Assembly: GCF_010365285.1 (NCBI RefSeq)
Contig: NZ_CP048286.1
Location: 4,993,501-5,057,500 of the forward strand
Direction: 5' to 3'
From: Paenibacillus rhizovicinus
Lineage (GTDB): Bacteria > Bacillota > Bacilli > Paenibacillales > Paenibacillaceae
DNA length: 64,000 nt
A model generated the notes under the pieces. It was not told the origin of the DNA. It saw only the letters and a list, made by a program, of their open reading frames with translations, and did not search any database. The stretch's first letter is position 1. Each line of letters opens with the position of its first letter. Shown in pieces: positions 6,335-16,467 of the stretch. The translations under genes were made by a program, and so were the position numbers.

Positions 6335-8080
6335 ATGGTCGCTCAAAACGCAACGTTAAGGTCAAAAGAGGAAATCAAAGAAAAACTGAGAAAACCGGAG
6401 GTCATCACGGGCTCAGAAATTTTACTTCGCAGCTTGGTGTTGGAGGACGTCGATTGCGTGTTCGGTTATCCGGGCGGCGCGGTATTGTACATCTACGACG
6501 CCATGCATGGCTTCTCGGATTTTCAGCATCTGCTGACCCGTCACGAGCAAGGCGCCATTCATGCGGCAGACGGCTATGCGCGGGCAAGCGGTAAAGTCGG
6601 CGTGTGTATCGCGACATCGGGACCTGGGGCGACGAACCTGGTCACGGGCATCGCGACTGCGTATATGGATTCGGTGCCGCTGGTCGTCATCACCGGTAAC
6701 GTAGCGACGACTTTGATCGGTACGGATGCTTTTCAGGAAGCGGACATTACGGGCATCACGATGCCGATTACGAAACATAGCTATCTCGTAAGAAAAGCGG
6801 CTGATCTGCCGCGTATCATCCACGAGGCGTTCCATATTGCGAATACGGGCCGTAAAGGTCCCGTGCTCATCGACATTCCGAAGGATGTTTCCGCAGAATT
6901 GACGATGTTCGAGCCGGTGACGGAAGTGAGCATCCGCGGCTACAACCCGACAGTACAGCCGAACAAGCTGCAAGTCGACAAGATGATCAAAGCGATTCAG
7001 GAAGCTGAACGTCCGATCGTGCTGGCAGGCGGCGGTGTCGTGTACTCCGGCGGCCATGAAGAACTGCATGAGTTTATCATCAAATCGGGCATTCCGATTA
7101 CGACGACGCTTCTCGGCCTCGGCGCATTCCCAAGCGGCGAAGATCTCTGGCTCGGCATGCCGGGCATGCACGGCACGTACACGGCGAACACGGCGATCCA
7201 GTCGTCGGATTTGCTCATTAATATCGGAGCTCGCTTCGATGACCGCGTAACCGGCAAGCTGAAAGGCTTCGCGCCGCATGCCAAAATCGTTCATATCGAC
7301 ATCGATCCGGCCGAAATAGGCAAAAACGTTCCGACGGATATTCCAATCGTCGGCGACGTGAAGACAGTGCTGCAAATCGCCAACAAAGACGTGAAGTATG
7401 CCGCCAAAGCAGACGCTTGGCGCGCGCAGTTGCTCGCATCCAAGCAAGAGAAGCCTTACAAATACACCGACAGCGAAGACGAGCTGAAGCCGCAATGGGT
7501 TATCGAAATGCTGTACGAGGAATCCAAAGGCGAAGCAATCGTGACGACGGACGTCGGTCAGCATCAAATGTGGGCCGCGCAGTTCTATAAGTTCAACAAG
7601 CCGCGCTCTTGGGTTACGTCCGGCGGCCTCGGCACGATGGGCTTCGGTTTCCCTTCGGCGATCGGCGCGCAAATGGCGAACCCGGATCGCCTGGTTATTT
7701 CCATCAACGGCGACGGCGGCATGCAAATGTGCGCGCAAGAGCTGGCGATCTGCGCCATCAACAACATTCCGGTCAAGGTTGTTATTATCAACAACCAGGT
7801 ACTCGGCATGGTCCGTCAATGGCAGGAGCTGATTTACGATAACCGTTACAGCCATATCGATCTGTCCGGCAGCCCGGATTTCGTGAAATTGGCGGATGCT
7901 TACGGCGTAAAAGGCTTCCGTGCTTCGACGAAGGAAGAGGCGCGCGCGGCATGGACGGAAGCGATGAATCATCCAGGTCCGGCCGTCGTGGAATTCGTTG
8001 TACGCAAGCATGAGAACGTGTATCCGATGGTTACGCAAGGGTCCACGATCGATCAAATGTTAATGGGGGATGCGGAATGA
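6335..8080 (+). CDS. ilvB: Acetolactate synthase, large (catalytic) subunit
   Basis: This 581-residue thiamine-diphosphate enzyme makes 2-acetolactate from pyruvate or 2-aceto-2-hydroxybutyrate from pyruvate and 2-oxobutyrate, the first shared step of Val, Leu and Ile synthesis. The N-terminal domain has FGYPGGAVLYIYDA and the catalytic glutamate in RHEQGAIHAADGYARASG. The middle domain binds FAD, and the C-terminal domain has the diphosphate/Mg motif GDGGMQMCAQEL followed by IINNQ. GGGAGG lies 8 bases before the ATG. It is the first gene behind the leucine T-box and overlaps ilvH by four bases, so the two subunits are translationally coupled. Confidence 0.96.
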   Translation: MVAQNATLRSKEEIKEKLRKPEVITGSEILLRSLVLEDVDCVFGYPGGAVLYIYDAMHGFSDFQHLLTRHEQGAIHAADGYARASGKVGVCIATSGPGATNLVTGIATAYMDSVPLVVITGNVATTLIGTDAFQEADITGITMPITKHSYLVRKAADLPRIIHEAFHIANTGRKGPVLIDIPKDVSAELTMFEPVTEVSIRGYNPTVQPNKLQVDKMIKAIQEAERPIVLAGGGVVYSGGHEELHEFIIKSGIPITTTLLGLGAFPSGEDLWLGMPGMHGTYTANTAIQSSDLLINIGARFDDRVTGKLKGFAPHAKIVHIDIDPAEIGKNVPTDIPIVGDVKTVLQIANKDVKYAAKADAWRAQLLASKQEKPYKYTDSEDELKPQWVIEMLYEESKGEAIVTTDVGQHQMWAAQFYKFNKPRSWVTSGGLGTMGFGFPSAIGAQMANPDRLVISINGDGGMQMCAQELAICAINNIPVKVVIINNQVLGMVRQWQELIYDNRYSHIDLSGSPDFVKLADAYGVKGFRASTKEEARAAWTEAMNHPGPAVVEFVVRKHENVYPMVTQGSTIDQMLMGDAE

Positions 8081-8562
8081 AAAGACATACGATAGCCGTT
8101 CTTGTCAATGACCAGCCCGGCGTCCTCCAGCGTGTATCCGGCTTGTTCGGACGCCGCGGCTTCAATATCGAAAGCATCACCGTCGGGACGAGCGAGGAAG
8201 CCGGCTTGTCCCGGATGGTCATCGTTACGACGGGCGACGACAACACGCTGGAACAAGTCATCAAGCAATTGTACAAGCTTATCGACGTTATTAAAGTCAT
8301 CGATCTCAGCGCGAACCCGATGGTTGCGCGCGAGCTGGCACTGATTAAAGTAAGCGCCGAGCCTGCCGCGCGTCCTGAAATTATGGGCGTCGTCGAAACA
8401 TTCCGGGCAGCTGTCGTCGATATCGGCACTCATTCGTTGATGGTGCAAGTCGTCGGCGATACGGAGAAAATCGATGCCATGGTCGAGCTCATGAAGCCTT
8501 ACGGCATTCGCGAGCTGTCCCGCACGGGCGTTACGGCAATGACTCGCGGCAACGCGAAGTAA
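8077..8562 (+). CDS. ilvH: Acetolactate synthase, small (regulatory) subunit
   Basis: The 161-residue regulatory subunit starts in the ATGA overlap with ilvB. Residues 2-75 are an ACT domain (HTIAVLVNDQPGVLQRVSGLF, with the effector-site pattern and RGFNIESITVG); the rest is the small-subunit C-terminal domain. It binds valine and stimulates and feedback-inhibits IlvB. The length matches short Firmicute forms. The gene is called ilvN or ilvH depending on species. Confidence 0.95.
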   Translation: MKRHTIAVLVNDQPGVLQRVSGLFGRRGFNIESITVGTSEEAGLSRMVIVTTGDDNTLEQVIKQLYKLIDVIKVIDLSANPMVARELALIKVSAEPAARPEIMGVVETFRAAVVDIGTHSLMVQVVGDTEKIDAMVELMKPYGIRELSRTGVTAMTRGNAK

Positions 8563-8572
8563 GAACAGAAAC

Positions 8573-8599
8573 GCAAACCAAGCAAACCAATCAAACCAA
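8573..8599 (+). repeat. 9-bp tandem repeat, three copies
   Basis: GCAAACCAA, GCAAACCAA and TCAAACCAA follow each other at 8573-8599, starting 11 bases after the ilvH stop. Confidence 0.85.
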
Positions 8600-8613
8600 T
8601 GAACGAAACACCG

Positions 8614-9782
<1,169 letters not shown>

Positions 9783-9802
9783 GCTTTGCTCGTATAGGAT
9801 TC

Positions 9803-9847
9803 GGCCCCTGCGCCCTTCGCGAAAGCGAGCGGCGTCAGGGGCCTTTT
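9803..9847 (+). terminator. Intrinsic terminator after ilvC
   Basis: GGCCCCTG (9803-9810) pairs with CAGGGGCC (9836-9843), extended inward by CGCC/GGCG, followed by TTTT. It closes the ilvBHC unit and separates it from the genes before leuB. Confidence 0.85.
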
Positions 9848-9953
9848 CTCGTTCTGGATCGTGGCGGATTCTTGCGCTGGCCGGCTGAGCGCCATGGTAT
9901 AATAAAGAAAATCCGACAATCGCAGGAATTGTTAATAGAGGAGCCGCTTCGGG

Positions 9954-11321
9954 ATGTTGTTTGTTTGGATCGTGCTATGGCTGGTTTCGGGACTATTATT
10001 GATTGCCAACCGGCGGAATCCGGCTGGACGATGGCTGAGCCTGGTCGCATTCTGCGGCGGGATGGGCGCGCTGGCCTCCGTGCTGGAGGGCTGGATCGTC
10101 GGCATGCTGGAACGGGGAGACATCTATGCCGCGGGAGAGCAGACGATGCGCGTCATTCAGCGCGGCTGCTCGTGGTGCAGTTATTACGGACTGCCCTACG
10201 GTTTTCTGTGCTTTGGGGCATCTTATAACCGGGACTTGCTTCCAGCCGGCATCAACCGCCGGATCTCGGTCGCGGCACTAGCTCTGCCGCTGGGCATGCT
10301 TCTGCTGCCGATCGCGGACGACTATCCGGTTCACTATCGGTTGCTGGCGATTTGGGCGTTGCCTTATTTTACGCTCGGAGCCTTGCTGCTTGCAGCCAAA
10401 CGATTCATTCATCCGGCGGAACGCCGCGCGCATGCGCTGCTGCTGCTCGCCGTGCTTCCGGTCGTGCTGATCGCATTGACGATGAACTATGTGCTGCCGC
10501 TATTCGGCTTGTACCGGCTATGGGTGTATAACGTCTGGCCGATCGGCTTTGCGTTCGTTATCTTCCTCTTCTCCCTGTTTAACTTCGGCTTCCTGGGCGT
10601 GCAGCTGCTCATCGAGAAACGGCAGCTCGACTATTCGCTGCGCGCCATTACAAGCGGAACCGCCATGCTGAACCACGCGATCAAGAACGACATCGGCAAG
10701 ATTAAGCTGTTCGCCGACAAGATGACCCGCGAAGCGGGGGAACAAGCGGAGCTCAGAGCGGATTTGAGCGTCGTCAGCACGGCTGCCGTACATATTGAAG
10801 CCATGATCCGGAGCGTCCATGAACGGACGCAGGAGCTCCGGCTGCAGACGCAGGAGGTTGCGCTTGCCGGGCTGGTGAAGAGCCAGCTTGCCGCAGTCGC
10901 CGCGCAGACGGCGGACAAGGGGATCGCCGTTCGCTCGGAGCTGAATGAAGAAGCGACGGCGATAGCGGATCCCGAACAAACGAAAGAAGCCATACATAAC
11001 GTCCTGCAAAACGCGATCGACGCGATGGCGGCAGGCGGCGGTGTCTTGACTGTCGCTGTTCTCGCCGGCCGGCATGGCAGCACGATCGAGATCCGCGATA
11101 CGGGAACGGGAATCGAGAAGGCGCATTTGCGCAAAGTGACGGAGCCATTCTTCACGACCAAGCGCGGCAAGGCCATGAATTTCGGCTTGGGCCTTGCGTA
11201 TTGCTACCAGCTCATGAGCCGGCAGGGCGGAGAGCTCCGCATTAGCAGCGAGCCGGGATCCGGCACGACCGTGCGGTTTCATTTTCGCAATCTAAGAAAG
11301 CGTAAATACCGCCTGATGTAA
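9954..11321 (+). CDS. Membrane sensor histidine kinase
   Basis: This 455-residue kinase has about seven hydrophobic segments in residues 1-218 and no large extracellular domain, suggesting a sensor within the membrane. The phosphorylation region holds H241 in LNHAIKNDIGK, an atypical H-box of the H-x-x-K-N type. The ATPase domain has NVLQNAIDAM (N box), IRDTGTGIE (G1), TEPFFTTK and GLGLAYC (G2). AGAGGAG lies just upstream of the ATG. The response regulator gene follows after 28 bases, so the two form a two-component system. The signal is unknown. It lies between ilvC and leuB without an obvious link to them. Confidence 0.87.
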   Translation: MLFVWIVLWLVSGLLLIANRRNPAGRWLSLVAFCGGMGALASVLEGWIVGMLERGDIYAAGEQTMRVIQRGCSWCSYYGLPYGFLCFGASYNRDLLPAGINRRISVAALALPLGMLLLPIADDYPVHYRLLAIWALPYFTLGALLLAAKRFIHPAERRAHALLLLAVLPVVLIALTMNYVLPLFGLYRLWVYNVWPIGFAFVIFLFSLFNFGFLGVQLLIEKRQLDYSLRAITSGTAMLNHAIKNDIGKIKLFADKMTREAGEQAELRADLSVVSTAAVHIEAMIRSVHERTQELRLQTQEVALAGLVKSQLAAVAAQTADKGIAVRSELNEEATAIADPEQTKEAIHNVLQNAIDAMAAGGGVLTVAVLAGRHGSTIEIRDTGTGIEKAHLRKVTEPFFTTKRGKAMNFGLGLAYCYQLMSRQGGELRISSEPGSGTTVRFHFRNLRKRKYRLM

Positions 11322-11349
11322 GCTGTTTCAGAAGGGAAGGAGGCACGCG

Positions 11350-12009
11350 ATGCACAAACGATCCATTGGAATCTTGCTTGTTGAGGACGATCCGGATTGG
11401 CGCAGGGGACTGTCGTCGTTTCTGAACGGAGAACCGGACATGCAGGTAGTCGGCGAAACGGACGAACCGGCGGCCGTGCTCCAGTTGGCTGCGGCATGCA
11501 GTCCAGACGTCGTCCTGCTCGACATTATGATGGCTGATAACCCGGAAGGATTGAAACTCGCTGGCGAGTTGTCCGCTGCGACGCAAGCCCGGATTATTAT
11601 GCTCACGTCCATGGAGGACAAAGCATTCGTCGCGGAGGCGTTCAAGGCGGGAGCCGTCAATTACCTCGTTAAATCGGATTTCGCCTCCATTCCGGCAGCC
11701 ATTCGGCAGGCGGCCGCGGATCAATCCGCAATCGACGCGTTTGCCGCAAGACAGATGCTGGAGGAGTTCCGCAGGCTGAAGAAGCTGGAAAGGGAGTACG
11801 AAACCGATAAATTCAAGCGCATGCTGACCCCGTCGGAGGTGCAGCTATTAGCGATGATTCACGATGGCTACAGCCAGACGCAGATTGCCGAGCAGTCGTT
11901 CTTATCGCTGCGTACGGTTAAGAATCACGTGGGCAATATACTGCGCAAGATCGGCGGGAAGAGCAGCAAGGAAGCGGCGCAGAAGGCGAAGGACCACGAT
12001 TTGTTCTGA
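11350..12009 (+). CDS. NarL/LuxR-type response regulator
   Basis: A 219-residue regulator paired with the preceding kinase. The receiver domain (1-125) has acidic residues ED at 12-13, phosphoacceptor D58 (VVLLDIMM), a T/S position in MLTSMED and K in YLVKSD. The C-terminal LuxR-type helix-turn-helix is about 155-210, with the recognition segment SLRTVKNHVGNILRKIG. A GGAAGGAGG site precedes the ATG. It likely activates nearby genes, perhaps the membrane protein that follows. Confidence 0.9.
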   Translation: MHKRSIGILLVEDDPDWRRGLSSFLNGEPDMQVVGETDEPAAVLQLAAACSPDVVLLDIMMADNPEGLKLAGELSAATQARIIMLTSMEDKAFVAEAFKAGAVNYLVKSDFASIPAAIRQAAADQSAIDAFAARQMLEEFRRLKKLEREYETDKFKRMLTPSEVQLLAMIHDGYSQTQIAEQSFLSLRTVKNHVGNILRKIGGKSSKEAAQKAKDHDLF

Positions 12010-12135
12010 GATCTGCCCGCGTGTACCGTTCCGGTGGAGGTACCAGAGAAAGTTGGTACTTATAGGGTTTACGGCAGCCCCCTACAATATGAAGTAAGGA
12101 GCACATCCTAATACTTCATCCCAAACGGGGGCTTG

Positions 12136-13785
12136 ATGGACATGAACGAATTGTGGAAAAGACATTGGACGACGCTGATCGGCGTATTATTCCTGCTGGC
12201 AGCGCTGGCTACGCTGTTCAAGTACACCTTGGACGAAGGGCTGATTACGGTACAGATGAAAATCGGGGCCGGACTGCTGGCAGGCGGCGGCGCCATTGCG
12301 GCAGGGCTCAAGCTCTCGCGGCGCGCAGACATGAACCGCAGACGTCTAGGCGAGTTCGCGACAGGTCTTGGCGCTGCTGCCTGGTACATGACAGGGATTT
12401 ACGCCGGTGTGTATGAAGCGATCTGGGAGCCGCTTACCGTGTTCATCGTCATGTCGGTCATAACCGTCGCGATGACGGCGTTCGCGTACGCATACAATTT
12501 CAGGCTTCTTCTCGGGCTTGGCCTGGGTGGCGCGCTGCTTGCTCCGTTCGTCTTGCAACCGGAAGCGGATCACGTATTTCCGCTCTTCCTGTATCTGCTG
12601 GTCGTCAATGCCGTATTCTTCGCCATCAGCATCGCGAAGTCGTGGCTCGAACCGAGAATCGGCGCATTTGTCGCCACGTGGATCTTATATGCCGTTTATT
12701 ATTTGAATTTCTCGCATGCGGACAGCGGCTGGCTGACGAAGCCAATGAGTTATGCCCTGGCGGCGTTCGTGTTCTATGCGCTCGCATTCTTCGTCGCCGC
12801 GTGGCGGGAGAAATGCGGCTATGCGGGCTGGAATATGACGGCGAGCTTCGCGAATACGGTCCTCTTCGGCTTGTGGGCGCCTACGCTGCTCGGCGGCGAA
12901 GGGCATTCGATGACCGTCCTCTTATTGGCGATCGGCGCGCTGTACATGGCGATGAGCGCCGTGGTCGCTCAAATCGACAAGCAAGGCAAAGTCGCGATCT
13001 ACTCGCATCTGCTGTTCGGCGCATTCGTATTCCTTATCGGCCTGTCCGAGCTTGGCGGAGGATCGGAATACCGCCCGATCATCGGCGTGTATGTATGGTC
13101 GTGCATTGCCTTGATCGCACTGGCAGGCGGCATGAAACTGCGATCGGACCTGTTGAAGCTGATTGCATCGGTCATCTGGTTAATCACGGGCGTTTATTGG
13201 TTCGCGGCAACCTGGAATGTCCCGCAGATTAATTGGTTTGACGTCTATGTTCCATTCTTGAACGGCGGAGCGGCTGCCTGGATGCTGCTGGCGGCGATCG
13301 GGTTCTACTTTGCGAGAAAAGTCCGGTTCGATGGTATCCGGCCAGAATCCTCCGAGCATGCCGTAATCGGCCACGTGTATGCCCTGCTATCCCATCTGAT
13401 CGTGGGCGGTCTGCTGACGGTCCAGATCCTGAACGCAAGCGATGCTTATTTCTGGGCGGATGGAACGATGCTGATGCTGTCCGTTACTTGGGGCGTCTAT
13501 GCCATGCTGCTGTTCTTATGGGGCGCCTACAGCAGGGGAGTCTTGTTCCGTTGGTTCGGATCCTGCGTGCTTGCCGTCGTGGCCGTGAAGACGCTGATGT
13601 TCGATTTGTCCGGCGAAGATACGCTCTACAAAATGATCGCATTCCTCATGCTCGGTCTGATCTGCTTCGGAATTACGCTGATCAATCAACGCTGGCGGGA
13701 TCGCGAACAAGCAAACGCAGGCAATAAGACCGAGGCGGCGGAAGGCATGCTCAACCCTGAACAGGAGGTCGGCATGCACGATTGA
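12136..13785 (+). CDS. DUF2339-like polytopic membrane protein
   Basis: About 549 residues with some 14-16 predicted membrane helices and almost no soluble parts. The opening ([15 protein letters not shown], then a basic RR, then [15 protein letters not shown]) and the end ([28 protein letters not shown] split over 13552-13635, then [13 protein letters not shown]) match my memory of DUF2339 proteins, which have no known function. This copy is shorter than typical members. The start is ATG 12136 or ATG 12142, as GGGGG at 12127 serves either; a TTG at 12133 is also in frame. It follows the two-component pair in the same direction. Confidence 0.7.
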   Translation: MDMNELWKRHWTTLIGVLFLLAALATLFKYTLDEGLITVQMKIGAGLLAGGGAIAAGLKLSRRADMNRRRLGEFATGLGAAAWYMTGIYAGVYEAIWEPLTVFIVMSVITVAMTAFAYAYNFRLLLGLGLGGALLAPFVLQPEADHVFPLFLYLLVVNAVFFAISIAKSWLEPRIGAFVATWILYAVYYLNFSHADSGWLTKPMSYALAAFVFYALAFFVAAWREKCGYAGWNMTASFANTVLFGLWAPTLLGGEGHSMTVLLLAIGALYMAMSAVVAQIDKQGKVAIYSHLLFGAFVFLIGLSELGGGSEYRPIIGVYVWSCIALIALAGGMKLRSDLLKLIASVIWLITGVYWFAATWNVPQINWFDVYVPFLNGGAAAWMLLAAIGFYFARKVRFDGIRPESSEHAVIGHVYALLSHLIVGGLLTVQILNASDAYFWADGTMLMLSVTWGVYAMLLFLWGAYSRGVLFRWFGSCVLAVVAVKTLMFDLSGEDTLYKMIAFLMLGLICFGITLINQRWRDREQANAGNKTEAAEGMLNPEQEVGMHD

Positions 13786-13861
13786 TTGCGCAACCCGATC
13801 ACGCCCGCTTGAATTCGTCCTCTTATATGCTGAGCCTATAAAAGTCATAGCTTTCATATCT

Positions 13862-13890
13862 TTGTCTTTATGGCGTTCTTATGGTACAAC
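13862..13890 (+). promoter_or_regulatory. Possible sigma-A promoter of leuB
   Basis: TTGTCT (13862-13867), a 17-base spacer and TACAAC (13885-13890), about 65 bases before the leuB start. The match is moderate. Confidence 0.4.
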
Positions 13891-13954
13891 TATGGTTAGA
13901 CTGAGAATCATAATCAAGGACGTTCAAGTCCTGAATAAAGGAGAGGCATTTTCC

Positions 13955-15034
13955 ATGGCAGAAGTGAAAAAAATCGCCGTTATCGCCGGCGACGGCATCG
14001 GCCCCGAGGTTGTTGGCGAAGCGCTGAAAGTATTGAAGAGAACGGAAGAACTGTTCGGCTATCAATTCGAAACGGAGCACGGCCTGTTCGGCGGCATCGC
14101 GATCGACGAGAAAGGCACGCCGCTTCCGCAAGAAACGCTCGACATCTGCAAGAACGCCGACGCTGTTCTTCTTGGCGCAGTAGGCGGCCCGAAATGGGAC
14201 AACAACTCCAAAGAGCTTCGTCCTGAAACAGGCCTGCTCGGCATTCGCAAAGCGCTCGGCTTGTTCTCCAACATCCGTCCCGCGAACGTGTTCGACTGCT
14301 TGAAAGAAGCGTCCACGCTGAAACCCGAAGTGCTTGACGGCACGGACCTCATCGTCGTGCGCGAGCTTACGGGCGGCATCTACTTCGGCGAGAAATTCCG
14401 CCGCGAAGGCGAGCATGGCGAAGAAGCGGTCGACACTTGCGTATACAACGTGAAAGAAGTAGAGCGCATCGCGCGCCAAGGCTTCGAAATCGCGCGCACG
14501 CGCCGCAAGAAATTGGCTTCCGTCGATAAAGCGAACGTGCTGGAAACTTCCCGTCTGTGGCGCGAAGTCGTTAACCGGATCGCGGTCGAGTATCCGGATG
14601 TTGAATTGGAGCACGTACTTGTCGACAACTGCGCAATGCAGCTGCTGCGCCGTCCTTCCAGCTTCGACGTTATCGTAACCGAGAACATGTTCGGCGACAT
14701 CATCAGCGATGAAGCAGCCATGCTTACGGGCTCCATCGGCATGCTGTCCTCCGCATCGCTTGGCGAAGGCAGCTTCGGCCTTTACGAGCCGGTACACGGT
14801 TCCGCGCCGGATATCGCGGGTCAAGGCATTTCCAACCCGATCGCAACGATTCTCTCCGTAGCGCTGATGTTCCGTCTGACGTTCGGTTATGCCGAAGCGG
14901 CGCAATGCATCGAAGACGCGGTGAAGTCCGTTCTGGATGCAGGTCACCGTACGGGCGACATCGCAGTCGATAAGAGCAAAGCGATCGGCACGATTGAAAT
15001 GGGCGATCTGATCATCGCGGCAATGAAGAAATAA
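13955..15034 (+). CDS. leuB: 3-isopropylmalate dehydrogenase
   Basis: The 359-residue enzyme oxidises and decarboxylates 3-isopropylmalate to 2-oxoisocaproate with NAD+, in leucine synthesis. The N-terminus [21 protein letters not shown] is typical. [11 protein letters not shown] and the catalytic [18 protein letters not shown] segment are present, as is [22 protein letters not shown] with the metal-binding aspartates. [16 protein letters not shown] is the nucleotide-site loop. The ATG at 13955 follows AAAGGAGAGG by 7 bases; an earlier in-frame start lacks a site. Neighbouring leuA, leuC and leuD are absent, so the classical ilv-leu operon is broken up here. Confidence 0.96.
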   Translation: MAEVKKIAVIAGDGIGPEVVGEALKVLKRTEELFGYQFETEHGLFGGIAIDEKGTPLPQETLDICKNADAVLLGAVGGPKWDNNSKELRPETGLLGIRKALGLFSNIRPANVFDCLKEASTLKPEVLDGTDLIVVRELTGGIYFGEKFRREGEHGEEAVDTCVYNVKEVERIARQGFEIARTRRKKLASVDKANVLETSRLWREVVNRIAVEYPDVELEHVLVDNCAMQLLRRPSSFDVIVTENMFGDIISDEAAMLTGSIGMLSSASLGEGSFGLYEPVHGSAPDIAGQGISNPIATILSVALMFRLTFGYAEAAQCIEDAVKSVLDAGHRTGDIAVDKSKAIGTIEMGDLIIAAMKK

Positions 15035-15035
15035 A

Positions 15036-15050
15036 TTAGAATAATTATAA
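15036..15050. promoter_or_regulatory. Probable PerR box
   Basis: The 15-base sequence matches the PerR operator consensus TTATAATNATTATAA at all but one position (G for T at 15039). It lies 20 bases upstream of the -35 of the peroxiredoxin promoter, directly after the leuB stop. Peroxide-inducible control of the peroxiredoxin gene is inferred. Confidence 0.65.
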
Positions 15051-15069
15051 ATAAGTAATAATTTCAATA

Positions 15070-15098
15070 TTGACTTCGTTCCAAAGAGTTGGTATTAT
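15070..15098 (+). promoter_or_regulatory. Sigma-A promoter of the peroxiredoxin gene
   Basis: TTGACT (15070-15075), a 17-base spacer and TATTAT (15093-15098). It lies about 70 bases upstream of the start codon. Confidence 0.82.
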
Positions 15099-15170
15099 TC
15101 TAAACGTAGTCTACAACTGAGTTTCATTCTCAACACAATACTATACAAACTTTTTAGGAGGTTTTTCCAC

Positions 15171-15719
15171 ATGGCAGAACGTTTGGTTGGCCGTCCGGCT
15201 CCTGATTTCTCGATGGAGACCGTTATTGGCAATGGACAAGATTTCAGCACGGCAGCTCTTTCCGATTACAAAGGCAAATGGCTCGTCCTTTTCTTCTACC
15301 CATTGGATTTCACATTTGTTTGCCCGACAGAAATTACGGCGCTTAGCCAGGCTTCCGAGCAATTCACGAAGTTGAACACCGAAATCCTCGGCGTCAGCGT
15401 AGACAGCAAACACAGCCACCGCGCGTGGATCAACACGCCTGTTAACGATAACGGTCTTGGCCAACTGAGCTTCCCGCTCGCAGCCGACATCACGAAGAAC
15501 GTTGCTCGCGACTACGGCGTTCTGATCGAAGAAGAAGGTATCGCATTGCGCGGCCTGTTCATCATCGATCCGGAAGGCGAAATCAAATACCAAGTCGTTA
15601 ACCACAACGACGTTGGCCGTTCCGTTGAAGAAACACTCCGCGTACTGCAAGCTCTGCAATCCGGCGGTCTGTGCCCAATCAACTGGAAACCAGGCGACAA
15701 ACACCTGGTTGCTAAATAA
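15171..15719 (+). CDS. Typical 2-Cys peroxiredoxin (AhpC/TSA family)
   Basis: This 182-residue cytoplasmic enzyme reduces hydrogen peroxide and organic peroxides. The peroxidatic cysteine lies in FYPLDFTFVCPTEI and the resolving cysteine in GGLCPINWKPG, the typical 2-Cys arrangement. The downstream WKPG tail is that of the Prx1/YkuU-like group rather than AhpC paired with AhpF, and no ahpF gene is nearby, so thioredoxin is the likely electron donor. AGGAGG lies 9 bases before the ATG. It has its own promoter, a likely PerR box and a strong terminator. Confidence 0.92.
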   Translation: MAERLVGRPAPDFSMETVIGNGQDFSTAALSDYKGKWLVLFFYPLDFTFVCPTEITALSQASEQFTKLNTEILGVSVDSKHSHRAWINTPVNDNGLGQLSFPLAADITKNVARDYGVLIEEEGIALRGLFIIDPEGEIKYQVVNHNDVGRSVEETLRVLQALQSGGLCPINWKPGDKHLVAK

Positions 15720-15738
15720 GAACCGTTCCCTGAACGGC

Positions 15739-15773
15739 AGAAGCCCGGGGTCTTTCATAGACCTCGGGCTTCT
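15739..15773 (+). terminator. Intrinsic terminator after the peroxiredoxin gene
   Basis: AGAAGCCCGGGGTC (15739-15752) pairs with GACCTCGGGCTTCT (15760-15773), one G-U pair. The T-run is short. Confidence 0.8.
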
Positions 15774-15921
15774 TCGCATGCATAAAGAGCGGCCGCGAGG
15801 TAACAATCAGCTTATCGGCCTGACGCGCGCAAGCAGGAATTTTGCCATCTAAGGGCGAATAAGTTAAATCATGTTTCAGATGCGCAGGATTGAGGTAATG
15901 CAGTTAAGGAGGGAGTCCGGC

Positions 15922-16347
15922 ATGAGCTTTTGCTGCGGTGCCAGCATGATTGGCACGAATGGTACGTTAAAGCATTTTCGTACTCATATTCACAATGTCC
16001 CTATTCTGTTCTGTCCGGTTTGCCACCGCGTCGAGATTCATTACTTAATTGAGAACGAATACGAAATTCTGGCGGAATACGCGCATGGCGACGGTGCTTC
16101 CGAAGTCGATTTCATTGAATATGTCGAACAGGAAGACAATGTGCTATTCGAGAATTGCGTCAATAACGAGAACGAAGACCCCATGGACGTCGTCAGCAGT
16201 CAGATAGACATGGCGCTCGATTTGTTATGCTTCGCGAAGCAAATCAGCGACGAGAGCTGGCAGGGGGAACTGAAGAAGCGGCTTGGCGTGCTGAATCAGC
16301 GGCGTAATAAGCTCAGGCAGCGCAAGACCTCAGAAGGATATTGTTAG
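15922..16347 (+). CDS. Small Cys-containing protein, possible zinc finger
   Basis: I do not recognise the family. The 141-residue product starts MSFCCGASMIG and contains FCPVCHRVEIHY at about 31-42, so a CC pair plus a CxxC could bind one zinc ion. An acidic middle is followed by a basic, probably helical C-terminus (KKRLGVLNQRRNKLRQRK). The ATG at 15922 has GGAGGG 9 bases upstream; an earlier in-frame ATG at 15871 lacks a site. It lies alone, with a terminator after it, before sigI. Confidence 0.65.
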   Translation: MSFCCGASMIGTNGTLKHFRTHIHNVPILFCPVCHRVEIHYLIENEYEILAEYAHGDGASEVDFIEYVEQEDNVLFENCVNNENEDPMDVVSSQIDMALDLLCFAKQISDESWQGELKKRLGVLNQRRNKLRQRKTSEGYC

Positions 16348-16353
16348 CGGCAG

Positions 16354-16380
16354 AAGCCTCCTGAAGAAGGGGGCTTTTTT
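16354..16380 (+). terminator. Intrinsic terminator
   Basis: AAGCCTCC (16354-16361) pairs with GGGGGCTT (16369-16376), with T to 16380 and beyond. Confidence 0.8.
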
Positions 16381-16412
16381 ATTTTGCGGATCATTAGAAT
16401 TTATTAATGTCT

Positions 16413-16442
16413 ACCCCCTCAAAGCAAACACGATGACCCGAA
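16413..16442 (+). promoter_or_regulatory. Candidate sigma-I promoter before sigI
   Basis: ACCCCC (16413-16418) and CGAA (16439-16442) match the -35 and -10 elements described for SigI-dependent promoters in B. subtilis, where sigI transcribes itself. The gap is 20 bases; I could not check the preferred spacing. Confidence 0.55.
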
Positions 16443-16467
16443 TACTGTAGATGTGAGGTGGAGCTGG

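Noticed and set aside
6422..8056. Minus-strand frame of 544 codons opposite ilvB
   Set aside because: Exact shadow of ilvB with unlikely composition; ilvB motifs are complete.
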